Below, in pieces: positions 1 to 5,466 of a DNA stretch of 7,617 nt (the first letter of the stretch is position 1; the number at the start of each line of letters is the position of its first letter). A model generated the notes under the pieces. The model made no database searches and was not told where the DNA came from. It saw only the letters and a list, made by a program, of their open reading frames with translations. A program made the translations under genes and the position numbers. The stretch is from Methanosarcina sp. GTDB lineage: Archaea > Halobacteriota > Methanosarcinia > Methanosarcinales > Methanosarcinaceae. Location: contig JADGNM010000116.1 in assembly GCA_017883485.1 (NCBI GenBank), positions 1 through 7,617 of the forward strand. Reading direction: 5' to 3'.

Positions 1-42
1 AGCAACATCAGTAAACTTTGATTTTGGTCCCCTTTTACCCAT
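1..42 (-). CDS. N-terminal fragment of a gene leaving the window, probable IS transposase
   Basis: Reading leftward from an ATG at 42-40, exactly 14 open codons reach the window edge: MGKRGPKSKFTDVA. The short basic start followed by KFTDVA resembles, from memory, the N-terminus of Methanosarcina transposases that begin MGKRGPKPKFTDVACPN and continue into a zinc ribbon. That resemblance is recall, not a search result. No Shine-Dalgarno sequence precedes the ATG, but a TATA-like box sits about 26 bases upstream, which suggests a leaderless mRNA. Only the start is visible, so the gene's integrity and family cannot be confirmed. Confidence 0.5.
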   Translation of the reverse strand, partial: MGKRGPKSKFTDVA

Positions 43-64
43 GTACCAATATATACTTGTCATA

Positions 65-72
65 TTATATAA
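65..72 (-). promoter_or_regulatory. TATA-like box for the leftward partial gene
   Basis: TTATATAA is centred about 26 bases upstream of the minus-strand ATG at 42. That is the normal archaeal distance from TATA box to transcription start, so transcription would begin at or next to the start codon. The motif is itself palindromic and lies in AT-rich DNA, so direction is inferred from the spacing only. Confidence 0.4.
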
Positions 73-301
73 CTCCAATCAAATACAAATTGACGACCCC
101 TTTATTAAGCAGGAGATTTATTGATTTAATTTTTGTGATCCTATCCCTAAGAAAATTCGTTTATTGCGGAACTTATTAATTCCTGGAAAGAAAAATAAAC
201 TGGAAGAGCTTTCAGGTGCTAGGTCGTGCTTGTTGGTAGTGCATTGTGAGGCCTAACAGGTCAGTTTAAATTCTGCATGGAAATATCAGGTGTGTATAAT
301 A

Positions 302-505
302 ATGACAACTAATAGCACAAACGAAAAGGCAGAGTTCATCGTAATGGGCTATATTTTGCAAGCTGTAATGAACGATCTAAAAAATGCCGGTATTAACTTT
401 GATCTTGGGGAGAAATCGGATGCTATTAATGACTTTTTTCAGATTATCACCGTTGCGAAAAGCGATGTGGGCAGGGTGGAAAAACTTCTGGCTAAGTACA
501 ATTGA
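302..505 (+). CDS. small hypothetical protein, 67 residues
   Basis: Unrecognised small soluble protein starting MTTNSTNEKAEF and ending LLAKYN. It has no signal peptide, membrane helix or cysteine. It looks mostly helical: a hydrophobic stretch around residues 12-22 (FIVMGYILQAV), then an acidic middle and a terminal amphipathic helix. The frame is also open from a GTG at 290, which would give 71 residues. I prefer the ATG at 302, because AGGTG at 287-291 gives it a plausible though imperfect ribosome site, while the GTG lies inside that motif. TTTAAATT at 265-272 could be a TATA box, but it would leave only about 8 leader bases. No operon partner is evident. It is probably a genus-level orphan gene; function unknown. 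Confidence 0.6.
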   Translation: MTTNSTNEKAEFIVMGYILQAVMNDLKNAGINFDLGEKSDAINDFFQIITVAKSDVGRVEKLLAKYN

Positions 506-665
506 TTGCAGTCTATCCTGGTCTCTAATTTTTGAAAGGACTTGATATCAAAAAATTTTCAAAATCGTCGGATGTCCTCCTTTTATTAGCGACCTCAAGG
601 AAGTAGGTGGTTTATCAGTTGGGCGGTTCGGACAGCCACAAATAAGTTTAAGTACAACTGAGAAT

Positions 666-695
666 ATATCTATGTAAAAAATTTTACAAAGATAT
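666..695. repeat. 30-base near-perfect palindrome
   Basis: Two 14-base arms, ATATCTATGTAAAA and TTTTACAAAGATAT, pair with one mismatch around a 2-base centre; the middle reads AAAAAATTTT. It is AT-rich and not followed by a T-run on the plus strand, so a terminator is not obvious. It could be a dimeric protein operator, a cruciform-prone site, or chance in AT-rich DNA. Confidence 0.55.
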
Positions 696-843
696 GTTGA
701 AATAAATTTGATAGGAATCAAGCAGGAAACGGATTATATCATAATCGGGAAATTTCAAAACGTCTTAATAAAAGTAAATATTTCCTGAGAAAAAAATGAA
801 GTTCAGAGGCAGATTCTCATTAGAGCTTTAAATCCTCAAGACC

Positions 844-921
844 GGCTTTCCAGAAAATCTTTGGACAGGCTTTCCGGAGATTTACTGCTGCCTTAAATCA
901 AATACTTTCACTCCGCTTTCC
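844..921. repeat. repeated GGCTTTCC motifs before the RPA promoter
   Basis: GGCTTTCC occurs at 844-851 and 868-875, 24 bases apart, both continuing with a purine-rich GA-containing stretch. A variant CGCTTTCC lies at 914-921, just before the TATA-like box. Spacing near two helical turns and position upstream of a promoter suggest possible binding sites for a regulator. This is inference from pattern only. Confidence 0.35.
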
Positions 922-925
922 TTAG

Positions 926-934
926 CTTTATATC
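926..934 (+). promoter_or_regulatory. TATA-like box of the RPA operon
   Basis: CTTTATATC fits an archaeal TATA box and would place transcription start near 955-960, giving a leader of about 45 bases before the RPA ATG. A near copy of the 13-base context (AGCTTTAAATCCT, 824-836, against AGCTTTATATCCT, 924-936) lies 100 bases upstream and could be a second promoter. CTATAAAAATA at 962-972 is another AT-rich candidate but is too close to the gene for a normal leader with a ribosome site. Confidence 0.45.
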
Positions 935-1002
935 CTGTGGCGTAGTACCTTAACACGTCTCTCTATAAAAATAAAAATAAACAAGAGGCTTGAGGTAAAA
1001 TT

Positions 1003-2277
1003 ATGAAACAAACGGCAGAATCTATTAGAGACCGGTTTTTAAAACTTGGCATCGATGTACCTTTGATAGACATCGAAAGCAGACTCGACGAACTGATTAC
1101 GAAATTCAAGGTCCCAACCAACGAAGCCCAGCGCAGCGTGACCAATTACTTTTTGAAGAAATATTCTATTCCTAAAAATGAATTTTACGCACGGCAGGCT
1201 GAACCCCAACTTACCAAGATTGCAGATATTTCGGAAAAAGGGCAGTGGGCAAACCTTAAGGTGAAGGTTATCCAACTCTGGGAGAATACCCACGAGTCCA
1301 TATCTCAGGTAGGGCTTCTGGGAGATGAGACAGGGATCATAAAATTCACAAAATGGCAAAGCACCGGATTGCCGGACCTCAAACAGGGAGAGAGCTACCT
1401 TCTCAGAAACATAGTTATAGACGAATACAACGGCAGGTTTTCGGTCAAGCTCAACAGGACCAGCTCCATGGAAAAGCTCGCCGAAGGAGTGGAGGTCGCT
1501 GGAGGCGATTTCACACCGGCCGCAAGGGAGTCCGAACTCAGAAATATTGCCGACCTTAAGGAGAGCAATCAGTGGGCTACAATCCGGGGTAAGATTATCC
1601 AGCTCTGGGAGAACCAGCATGAATCAATCGAACAGACGGGACTTATCGGGGATGAGACCGGAGTAATTAAATTCACTAACTGGGCTAGCTCCGAACTTCC
1701 GGATATGGAAGAAGGCAAAAGCTACAGTTTGAAAAATGTAGTGGTCGATGAGTGGAACGGCAGGTTCGCAGTCACGCTTAACAGGTCAAGCTTCATAGAA
1801 GAACTTGATGAAGATATTAAAGTCGGGGCATCCATTTCCACATATTCCGGAGCAATGGTAGACATCCAAACAGGCTCAGGCCTTATAAAACGCTGTCCTC
1901 AATGTAAGAGAGCCCTGGTTAAGGGGGCATGCCCGGAGCATGGGAAAGTAAAAGGAGAATATGACCTGAGGATAAAAGCTGTTCTGGATTCGGGAACTTC
2001 CACTCAGGATGTTCTTATTAACCGGGAACTTACCGAAGCGCTCGTCGGGCTTTCACTTGATAGTGCAATTGCAATGGCTGCAGATGCTCTTGATCCCGGA
2101 GTTGTACTGGATAAATTAAAACATGAACTGGTAGGCAGATACTATACTGCCAGCGGGCATAAGCTTGACCGCTACATTCTTGCGGATTCGATCACTCCAA
2201 TGACCTCTCTGGACATAGGGCTTCTTGAGGAAATGCTTTCTGAACCGGGAGTGCTTACCGAACCGGAGGTGGAATAA
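1003..2277 (+). CDS. replication protein A, two OB folds plus zinc finger (RPA2/RPA3 type)
   Basis: Single-stranded-DNA-binding protein for replication, repair and recombination, 424 residues. An N-terminal helical segment (1-60) precedes two tandem OB folds (about 70-155 and 178-263). The OB folds are clear internal duplicates: LWENTHESISQVGLLGDETG (93-112) aligns with LWENQHESIEQTGLIGDETG (202-221), 109 residues apart. A C-terminal domain (about 295-397) carries a Cys-Cys-Cys-His zinc site (C298, C301, C310, H313). This matches the architecture known for Methanosarcina RPA2 and RPA3, as opposed to the four-OB RPA1; I cannot say which of the two it is. The ATG follows TGAGGT at about 991-996 at good spacing. 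The stop codon directly abuts the ATG of the RPA-associated gene, and the latter's ribosome site GGAGGTG lies inside this gene's last codons, so the two are translationally coupled. Confidence 0.93.
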   Translation: MKQTAESIRDRFLKLGIDVPLIDIESRLDELITKFKVPTNEAQRSVTNYFLKKYSIPKNEFYARQAEPQLTKIADISEKGQWANLKVKVIQLWENTHESISQVGLLGDETGIIKFTKWQSTGLPDLKQGESYLLRNIVIDEYNGRFSVKLNRTSSMEKLAEGVEVAGGDFTPAARESELRNIADLKESNQWATIRGKIIQLWENQHESIEQTGLIGDETGVIKFTNWASSELPDMEEGKSYSLKNVVVDEWNGRFAVTLNRSSFIEELDEDIKVGASISTYSGAMVDIQTGSGLIKRCPQCKRALVKGACPEHGKVKGEYDLRIKAVLDSGTSTQDVLINRELTEALVGLSLDSAIAMAADALDPGVVLDKLKHELVGRYYTASGHKLDRYILADSITPMTSLDIGLLEEMLSEPGVLTEPEVE

Positions 2278-2850
2278 ATGGCGGCAGGCTTTTACAGGGA
2301 AGTGGCTCGCAGAATCTTTGCTCAGGAACTGAGAGATTCGAACCTGGCATCAAGGGACGAAAGTGACCAGTATGCTCCTCAGTATGTCCTGACCCCTACA
2401 GGCGCTAAAGTAAACCGTATCTTCCTGGTAGGCACACTTATCGAAAAGGAAGATATCGGCACGGACTCTGAATACTGGAGAGGCAGGGTGTCAGACCCGA
2501 CAGGTTCCTTCCTGATCTACGCCGGACAGTACCAGCCCGAAGCGGCTCAGTTCCTTTCTTGCAGCGAACTGCCAGCTTTTGTAGCAGTTGTAGGCAAGAC
2601 CAGCACCTATACCACAGATGACGGGAATGTCCTGACCTCCATCCGCCCGGAATCCATCGAAGAGGTGGACGAAGCTACCCGGGACCTCTGGGTAATGGAT
2701 ATTGCAAAGCAGACCCTTGACAGAATAAGGGCAGTTGAGGCAGAGAAAGACCCTAATTCGAAACTTGCGAAAGAACACTACTCTACCGACACGGATTCCT
2801 ACCGTGCGATGGTTAAGAAGGTTCTTGAGTCCTTCAAAGAAAGGGAATAA
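2278..2850 (+). CDS. RPA-associated protein, COG3390 family
   Basis: 190-residue partner of the upstream RPA. In haloarchaea, RPA-associated proteins (RPAP) encoded next to rpa1 and rpa3 form complexes with their cognate RPA; by synteny and length this is the same system. Visible layout: N-terminal helix (1-20, FYREVARRIFAQEL), an OB-like beta-rich core (about 43-125) with RIFLVGTLIEKEDIG, YWRGRVSDPTGSFLIYAGQY and FVAVVGKTSTYTTDDGN, then a charged helical tail (about 127-190). A glycine/aspartate DPTG turn inside the OB core is typical. The ATG follows the RPA stop with no gap and uses GGAGGTG at 2265-2271. Likely cytosolic, bound to RPA on single-stranded DNA, possibly a stabilising or second DNA-binding subunit. 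Length and frame look intact. Confidence 0.88.
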   Translation: MAAGFYREVARRIFAQELRDSNLASRDESDQYAPQYVLTPTGAKVNRIFLVGTLIEKEDIGTDSEYWRGRVSDPTGSFLIYAGQYQPEAAQFLSCSELPAFVAVVGKTSTYTTDDGNVLTSIRPESIEEVDEATRDLWVMDIAKQTLDRIRAVEAEKDPNSKLAKEHYSTDTDSYRAMVKKVLESFKERE

Positions 2851-2872
2851 AAATTGTGTGTATACTGAAATC

Positions 2873-2938
2873 AGGGGTATTTTACCCCTCTATTTCCAAT
2901 CTTGCAATATTTTCTTTTCAATTCTCTGGAATTTTTTT
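2873..2938 (+). terminator. hairpin and T-run ending the RPA operon
   Basis: AGGGGTA (2873-2879) and TACCCCT (2883-2889) form a perfect 7-base-pair stem with a TTT loop, 22 bases after the RPAP stop. Thymine-rich DNA follows, including seven consecutive T at 2932-2938. Archaeal termination depends mainly on such T-runs, so the hairpin may be accessory. Confidence 0.6.
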
Positions 2939-2992
2939 CTCCTATTTCTTCTTTTCTCTTTTCCGCTCCTTCTTTCTTTTCCATATATCTGG
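2885..2992 (+). repeat. pyrimidine-rich tract
   Basis: More than 100 bases on the plus strand are strongly pyrimidine-biased, with many CTT, TTTC and TCC units and few G. It is not a simple tandem repeat. It follows the operon terminator and probably contributes repeated T-run termination signals; it could also adopt unusual DNA structure. A short open frame reading through it encodes a low-complexity Phe/Leu/Ser string and is not a credible gene. Confidence 0.5.
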
Positions 2993-3150
2993 ATGATTTA
3001 ATTTTTTGGACTTTTCTAATGCTCTGGCAAATAATTTTTCTTGCTGACCCGAATAAGAGGAGGCAAAATATAGATAGGTAAACGAGACATGGTATATCAT
3101 AAGTAATATATGTCTAAATAGGATTTATGAGAAGTAATTAGTAGATTGAG

Positions 3151-3387
3151 ATGAGAGATGATCCTGTGAAAACCTATCTTCTAGTCTGGTTCAGCAGTGA
3201 AGGGGCTCGCCCGTCCGAGATTAACCGAAGATTGATGTCTTTGGGTTTCGAGCCCATGCAGGGCAGCTATGATTTCGTATATAACTGGAACAGCAATGTC
3301 AGTGTCGATAAGGTTCTCGAGTTTGGGGACAAGGTATATCTGAGCCTTCAGGGTACAGGTGTAATGTTCAAACTGGAGACAATGTGA
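3151..3387 (+). CDS. small hypothetical protein, 78 residues, ferredoxin-like pattern
   Basis: Function not recognised. The pattern is beta (TYLLVWFSS, 8-16), alpha (ARPSEINRRLMSLG, 19-32), beta (FEPMQGSYDFVYNW, 33-46), alpha (VSVDKVLEFGDKVYLSLQGT, 50-69), beta (GVMFKLETM, 70-78). This resembles compact ferredoxin-like folds such as those of Cas2/VapD-type or ACT-like proteins, but the diagnostic catalytic Asp after the first strand of Cas2 is absent. The ATG follows an in-frame TAG three codons upstream. No good ribosome site is visible; AATATATG near 3104-3112 could act as TATA box with a short leader. Its stop overlaps the start of the next small frame by ATGTGA, suggesting coupling. Codon use matches the resident RPA genes, so it looks native. 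Confidence 0.65.
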   Translation: MRDDPVKTYLLVWFSSEGARPSEINRRLMSLGFEPMQGSYDFVYNWNSNVSVDKVLEFGDKVYLSLQGTGVMFKLETM

Positions 3388-3524
3388 ACCACTCCTCTGC
3401 TAAAGCATCGGAGCTTCTGGATTCTGCGATTACCTTCGGAGTCTCCATAAGCGTTAATTCCGGCAAAAGCAAGGAGGCTTTCTGCCTGACGATTGTGAGA
3501 AATAAAATTCCTTATTCTCATTAG
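3384..3524 (+). CDS. small overlapping frame, 46 residues, GTG start
   Basis: A GTG at 3384-3386 sits inside ATGTGA, overlapping the stop of the preceding small gene by three bases. It opens 46 codons starting VNHSSAKASELLD and ending RNKIPYSH. The composition looks like real coding: alanine/serine-rich helix start, then a strand-like FGVSISVNSG and FCLTIVRN, with codons like those of the resident genes. It could be a translationally coupled small protein, or the distal part of a longer 3151 gene separated by a frameshift. The end of this frame overlaps an inverted repeat (3483-3531). Not recognised. Confidence 0.4.
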   Translation: MNHSSAKASELLDSAITFGVSISVNSGKSKEAFCLTIVRNKIPYSH

Positions 3525-3531
3525 CCAGGCA
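3483..3531. terminator. long imperfect hairpin between convergent genes
   Basis: TGCCTG (3483-3488) pairs with CAGGCA (3526-3531), and TGAGAA (3496-3501) with TTCTCA (3515-3520), giving a two-part stem with an internal bulge. It lies between the plus-strand small genes and the minus-strand phosphoesterase, where a two-way terminator would be expected. It overlaps the last codons of the 3384 frame and has no strong T-run on the plus strand, so the role is uncertain. Confidence 0.35.
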
Positions 3532-3569
3532 TGTGCAAGGATTCAGGTAATTGAGATATTGTGCCGAGT

Positions 3570-4130
3570 TCAGTCCTTCTTTAAATTCATGTCTTCTTCC
3601 TGTTTTTGTTTTTTAAGGGAATCCTTAAATTTTAGATAGTTGCAGGTATCTCCTTCAAGGGTAAGTATCCTGCCGTTAACAGTTCCTTTTTCAATAACGA
3701 GTTCCACGACACTGGGATTTGACATTCTGGGTTTAGTTGGAGAGCCCGGACAGATAAGCATAACATTAGTCTTCTCAATTAAAGGACGGTGCAGGTGCCC
3801 GAAGATCAGGATGTCTACCTCCATCTCTTTTGCTAGATAACCCTGGGCTGTCATATCGGTTATCGAAAGTCCTCCTTCATGCACCATTCCGATTTTCACT
3901 CCTTCGACTTCGAATTTCAGCCTCTCGGGAAGAAGTTTTTTAAGTTCATGAACGTCATCATTTCCGAAAACGGCTTTAAGTTTCCCGCCGGTATTAAAGG
4001 CCTCATAGGCGTCTACAGTACTGAAATCTCCCGCATGGACAACTATATCGTATTCCTCAATTAGTGCTTGAAGTTGAGCAGGAATTTCTCCGGTTTTCAG
4101 ATGAGTATCGGAAAGTGCAATAAGTTTCAT
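3570..4130 (-). CDS. metallophosphoesterase, YfcE/MJ0936-type
   Basis: 186-residue calcineurin-like phosphodiesterase, a cytosolic two-metal hydrolase of phosphodiester bonds; the physiological substrate of this family in archaea is unsettled. All core metal motifs are present: D8-x-H10 (SDTH), G34-D35 (HAGD), G56-N57-D58 (FGNDD), H84 (MVHEG) and G111-H112-L113-H114 (GHLH), followed by CPGSPTKPR (127-135), a usual family signature. The C-terminus is a charged lysine/glutamate tail (about 170-186). The ATG has an excellent ribosome site, GGAGGT, five bases upstream. It stands alone and converges with the RPA-side genes. In Haloferax a phosphoesterase gene is part of an rpa operon; here the gene is nearby but on the other strand and of the YfcE type, so I do not claim that relation. 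Confidence 0.92.
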   Translation of the reverse strand: MKLIALSDTHLKTGEIPAQLQALIEEYDIVVHAGDFSTVDAYEAFNTGGKLKAVFGNDDVHELKKLLPERLKFEVEGVKIGMVHEGGLSITDMTAQGYLAKEMEVDILIFGHLHRPLIEKTNVMLICPGSPTKPRMSNPSVVELVIEKGTVNGRILTLEGDTCNYLKFKDSLKKQKQEEDMNLKKD

Positions 4131-4169
4131 GGCAAACCTCCGGGTTATATGTAAAAACGTGCTTTAAAG

Positions 4170-4178
4170 ATAAAAATA
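4170..4178 (-). promoter_or_regulatory. TATA-like box of the phosphoesterase gene
   Basis: On the minus strand the sequence here reads as an AT-rich TTTTTATC-like box about 45 bases before the ATG. A start near 4148 would leave a short leader containing the GGAGGT site (4136-4141). A neighbouring CTTTAAAGC (4161-4169) is a second candidate, but it would start transcription inside the ribosome site. Confidence 0.35.
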
Positions 4179-4209
4179 TGCGGTGAACGCAGCAAATCAG
4201 GAATTGCCT

Positions 4210-4716
4210 TTGAAACAGTCATTAGAAAAAACAGCGAATTCTGGTCTTTGACCTGTTACGCAGCTGTGTATATTGAGTAATTTTCTTCAGGAAAAAGGGA
4301 CTCGGCTTCACTTCATTGTGCTGAATTATTTTTCCTTGCAATTTCATAAGGCTTACCGGATATGGTCATTTGGGGTAAGTTTAAGCCCATTAATGGACAT
4401 TATCTTTAACGTGAGGAAATGATGTTGGGTGCTCATAATTGACACGAGTTGATGCCCTGCCGGGCATCTCGCCCGAGCTTTGTTCAAGGGTTTATCACCT
4501 GAGATGTGCAGGCAACTACCGATCCACATCCTGGACCCATCTGGTTGCTGCATCGCCGCCCTGGGCGCTGGTCCTGTCCAGGCCCGTCTCGAACAGGTCG
4601 CGAACTTCGGGGGAACTGGGCCGTGTATACTGATAGTGTGGGGAAGGAAATCCTATCTAAACGGCGTTCTGGTACAATATCCGTGATCTCTACCGCGCAG
4701 TTATTCACACTAATCC
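4210..4716. other. spacer with a GC-rich, possibly degenerate coding segment
   Basis: No gene can be supported. From about 4430 the base composition changes from AT-rich to GC-rich and stays so into the next genes. All plus frames between 4440 and 4720 are open for 60-70 codons, but none gives a recognisable protein. The frame around 4480-4686 (LSPEMCRQLPIHILDPSGC...) reads most like a former protein. A bacterial-looking TGTATACT lies at 4624-4631. It probably represents the left flank and eroded leading part of the transferred block. Confidence 0.35.
4451..4468. repeat. perfect hairpin at the edge of the GC-rich block
   Basis: GATGCCC (4451-4457) and GGGCATC (4462-4468) form a 7-base-pair stem with loop TGCC. 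No T-run follows. It lies where the base composition changes and may be a leftover terminator or a mobile-element end; only the pairing itself is certain. Confidence 0.5.
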
Positions 4717-4722
4717 GGAGGT
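4717..4722 (+). promoter_or_regulatory. strong ribosome site GGAGGT facing an ACG codon
   Basis: GGAGGT lies 6 bases before an ACG (4729-4731) that is in frame with the membrane protein, but 36 bases before its first ATG at 4759. Normal spacing points to the ACG as original or actual start; the nearest in-frame stop is TAA at 4711-4713. Confidence 0.5.
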
Positions 4723-4758
4723 AAACTTACGGCATACATAAGTACACTGTGGACACGC

Positions 4759-5418
4759 ATGACAGCACTTTCGTTAGCAATTGCAGGCATCTGCTTTGTT
4801 CTATATCCTGCGATCCGGCCGTTCTCTGACGAATCAAGCTTGCGGGGCGCTGAAGCATTCGCTGCCTCCTCCTGGCTTCTCGCACACTCGCTGGCCATGG
4901 TCGGGTTCATCCTGCTCACACTGGGGCTGCTCGGGCTGTACAGCCAGCTGCGCGAAACGACGGCTGGAAGTCTGGGCATCACGGCACTTATTGTGACCTG
5001 GATTGGCGTCGGCTTCACTTTGCCCTATTACGGAGCCGAGACATTCGCATTACACGCCGTGGGTCAGGAAGCTGTTAGACAGAATAACGTTGACCTGCTT
5101 GTAACTCTCACAAATTCGATCCGATTTGAGGAAGGCATCTGGTTCTTCGGGTTCGGCCTTCTTGCTATTGCTGTCGGTACTATCCTGTTTGGAATTGCAA
5201 TTTGGAAGTCGGGCATCCTGACCAGGTGGAGCGGCATTCCTCTGGCTATCGGCTTCACACTCTTCATCCCGCAATTCTATACTCCTCAGCCAGTCCGAAT
5301 AGGTCACGGGCTGCTGGTCATGCTTGGATGCTGGTTGATGGCATGGAGCGTGTTGAACTCCCGAATGGACGCAGGTGGCTCCCGCCAGGAAGATGGTCGT
5401 GAGAAAAGGATCACATAA
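4759..5418 (+). CDS. six-helix integral membrane protein, bacterial type
   Basis: 219 residues from the first ATG. Likely membrane helices: 3-20, 37-61, 71-92, 126-149, 156-173 and 180-200, with an acidic loop after helix 1 (SDESSLRGAEAF) and a long loop (about 93-125, YYGAETFALHAVGQEAVRQN). The tail (201-219) is charged and cytosolic in style. I do not recognise a named family; it resembles small uncharacterised membrane proteins of bacteria (DUF4386-like in general layout). No catalytic motif is seen. The start is doubtful: the good ribosome site GGAGGT (4717-4722) fits an in-frame ACG at 4729, adding ten residues, TAYISTLWTR, so an ATG-to-ACG mutation or non-AUG start is possible. It is followed 37 bases later by the PrsW-type protease gene in the same direction, likely one operon. 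G+C-rich codon use contrasts with the RPA genes and suggests lateral transfer. Confidence 0.72.
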   Translation: MTALSLAIAGICFVLYPAIRPFSDESSLRGAEAFAASSWLLAHSLAMVGFILLTLGLLGLYSQLRETTAGSLGITALIVTWIGVGFTLPYYGAETFALHAVGQEAVRQNNVDLLVTLTNSIRFEEGIWFFGFGLLAIAVGTILFGIAIWKSGILTRWSGIPLAIGFTLFIPQFYTPQPVRIGHGLLVMLGCWLMAWSVLNSRMDAGGSRQEDGREKRIT

Positions 5419-5423
5419 GAAAG

Positions 5424-5466
5424 AAATTATGGACAGCGAGAGGAAGAAATAAATTATGGACAGCGA
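5424..5466 (+). repeat. 27-base tandem duplication over the protease start codon
   Basis: The 16 bases AAATTATGGACAGCGA occur at 5424-5439 and again at 5451-5466, 27 bases apart. Each copy contains an ATG. The first ATG (5429) opens a 7-codon frame, MDSERKK, ending in TAA at 5450-5452; the second (5456) starts the protease as MDSDMKIQ. The two ATGs are in the same frame, separated by that stop. The purine-rich GAGAGGAAG between them serves as the ribosome site of the second start. Confidence 0.8.

Larger units (their letters stand above)
506..925. other. gene-free spacer upstream of the RPA operon
   Basis: I see no complete gene here. It contains a minus-strand 28-codon open fragment (611 to 525) with a protein-like text, TSDDFENFLISSPF, preceded by stop codons. 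It also contains a 30-base palindrome (666-695), a short repeat TGAGAA/TTCTCA that could pair around 785-819, and direct repeats leading into the RPA promoter. The rest is AT-rich. It may be an eroded gene region plus regulatory DNA. Confidence 0.4.

Noticed and set aside
1039..1620. Long minus-strand frames opposite the RPA gene
   Set aside because: Antisense shadows of a well-supported coding region; translations show no domain.
3057..3063. GAGGAGG, a strong ribosome-site-like motif
   Set aside because: No start codon or open frame follows at normal spacing; ATA stands where ATG would be expected. Kept only as a possible relic.
4624..4631. TGTATACT, like a bacterial extended -10 promoter
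   Set aside because: No matching -35 at the right distance, and archaeal RNA polymerase would not use it; could be a relic of the donor but not supportable.
4353..4724. Several 60-74 codon frames on both strands in the GC-rich spacer
   Set aside because: They overlap one another, have no convincing ribosome sites and no recognisable protein. Stop codons are simply scarce in GC-rich DNA.
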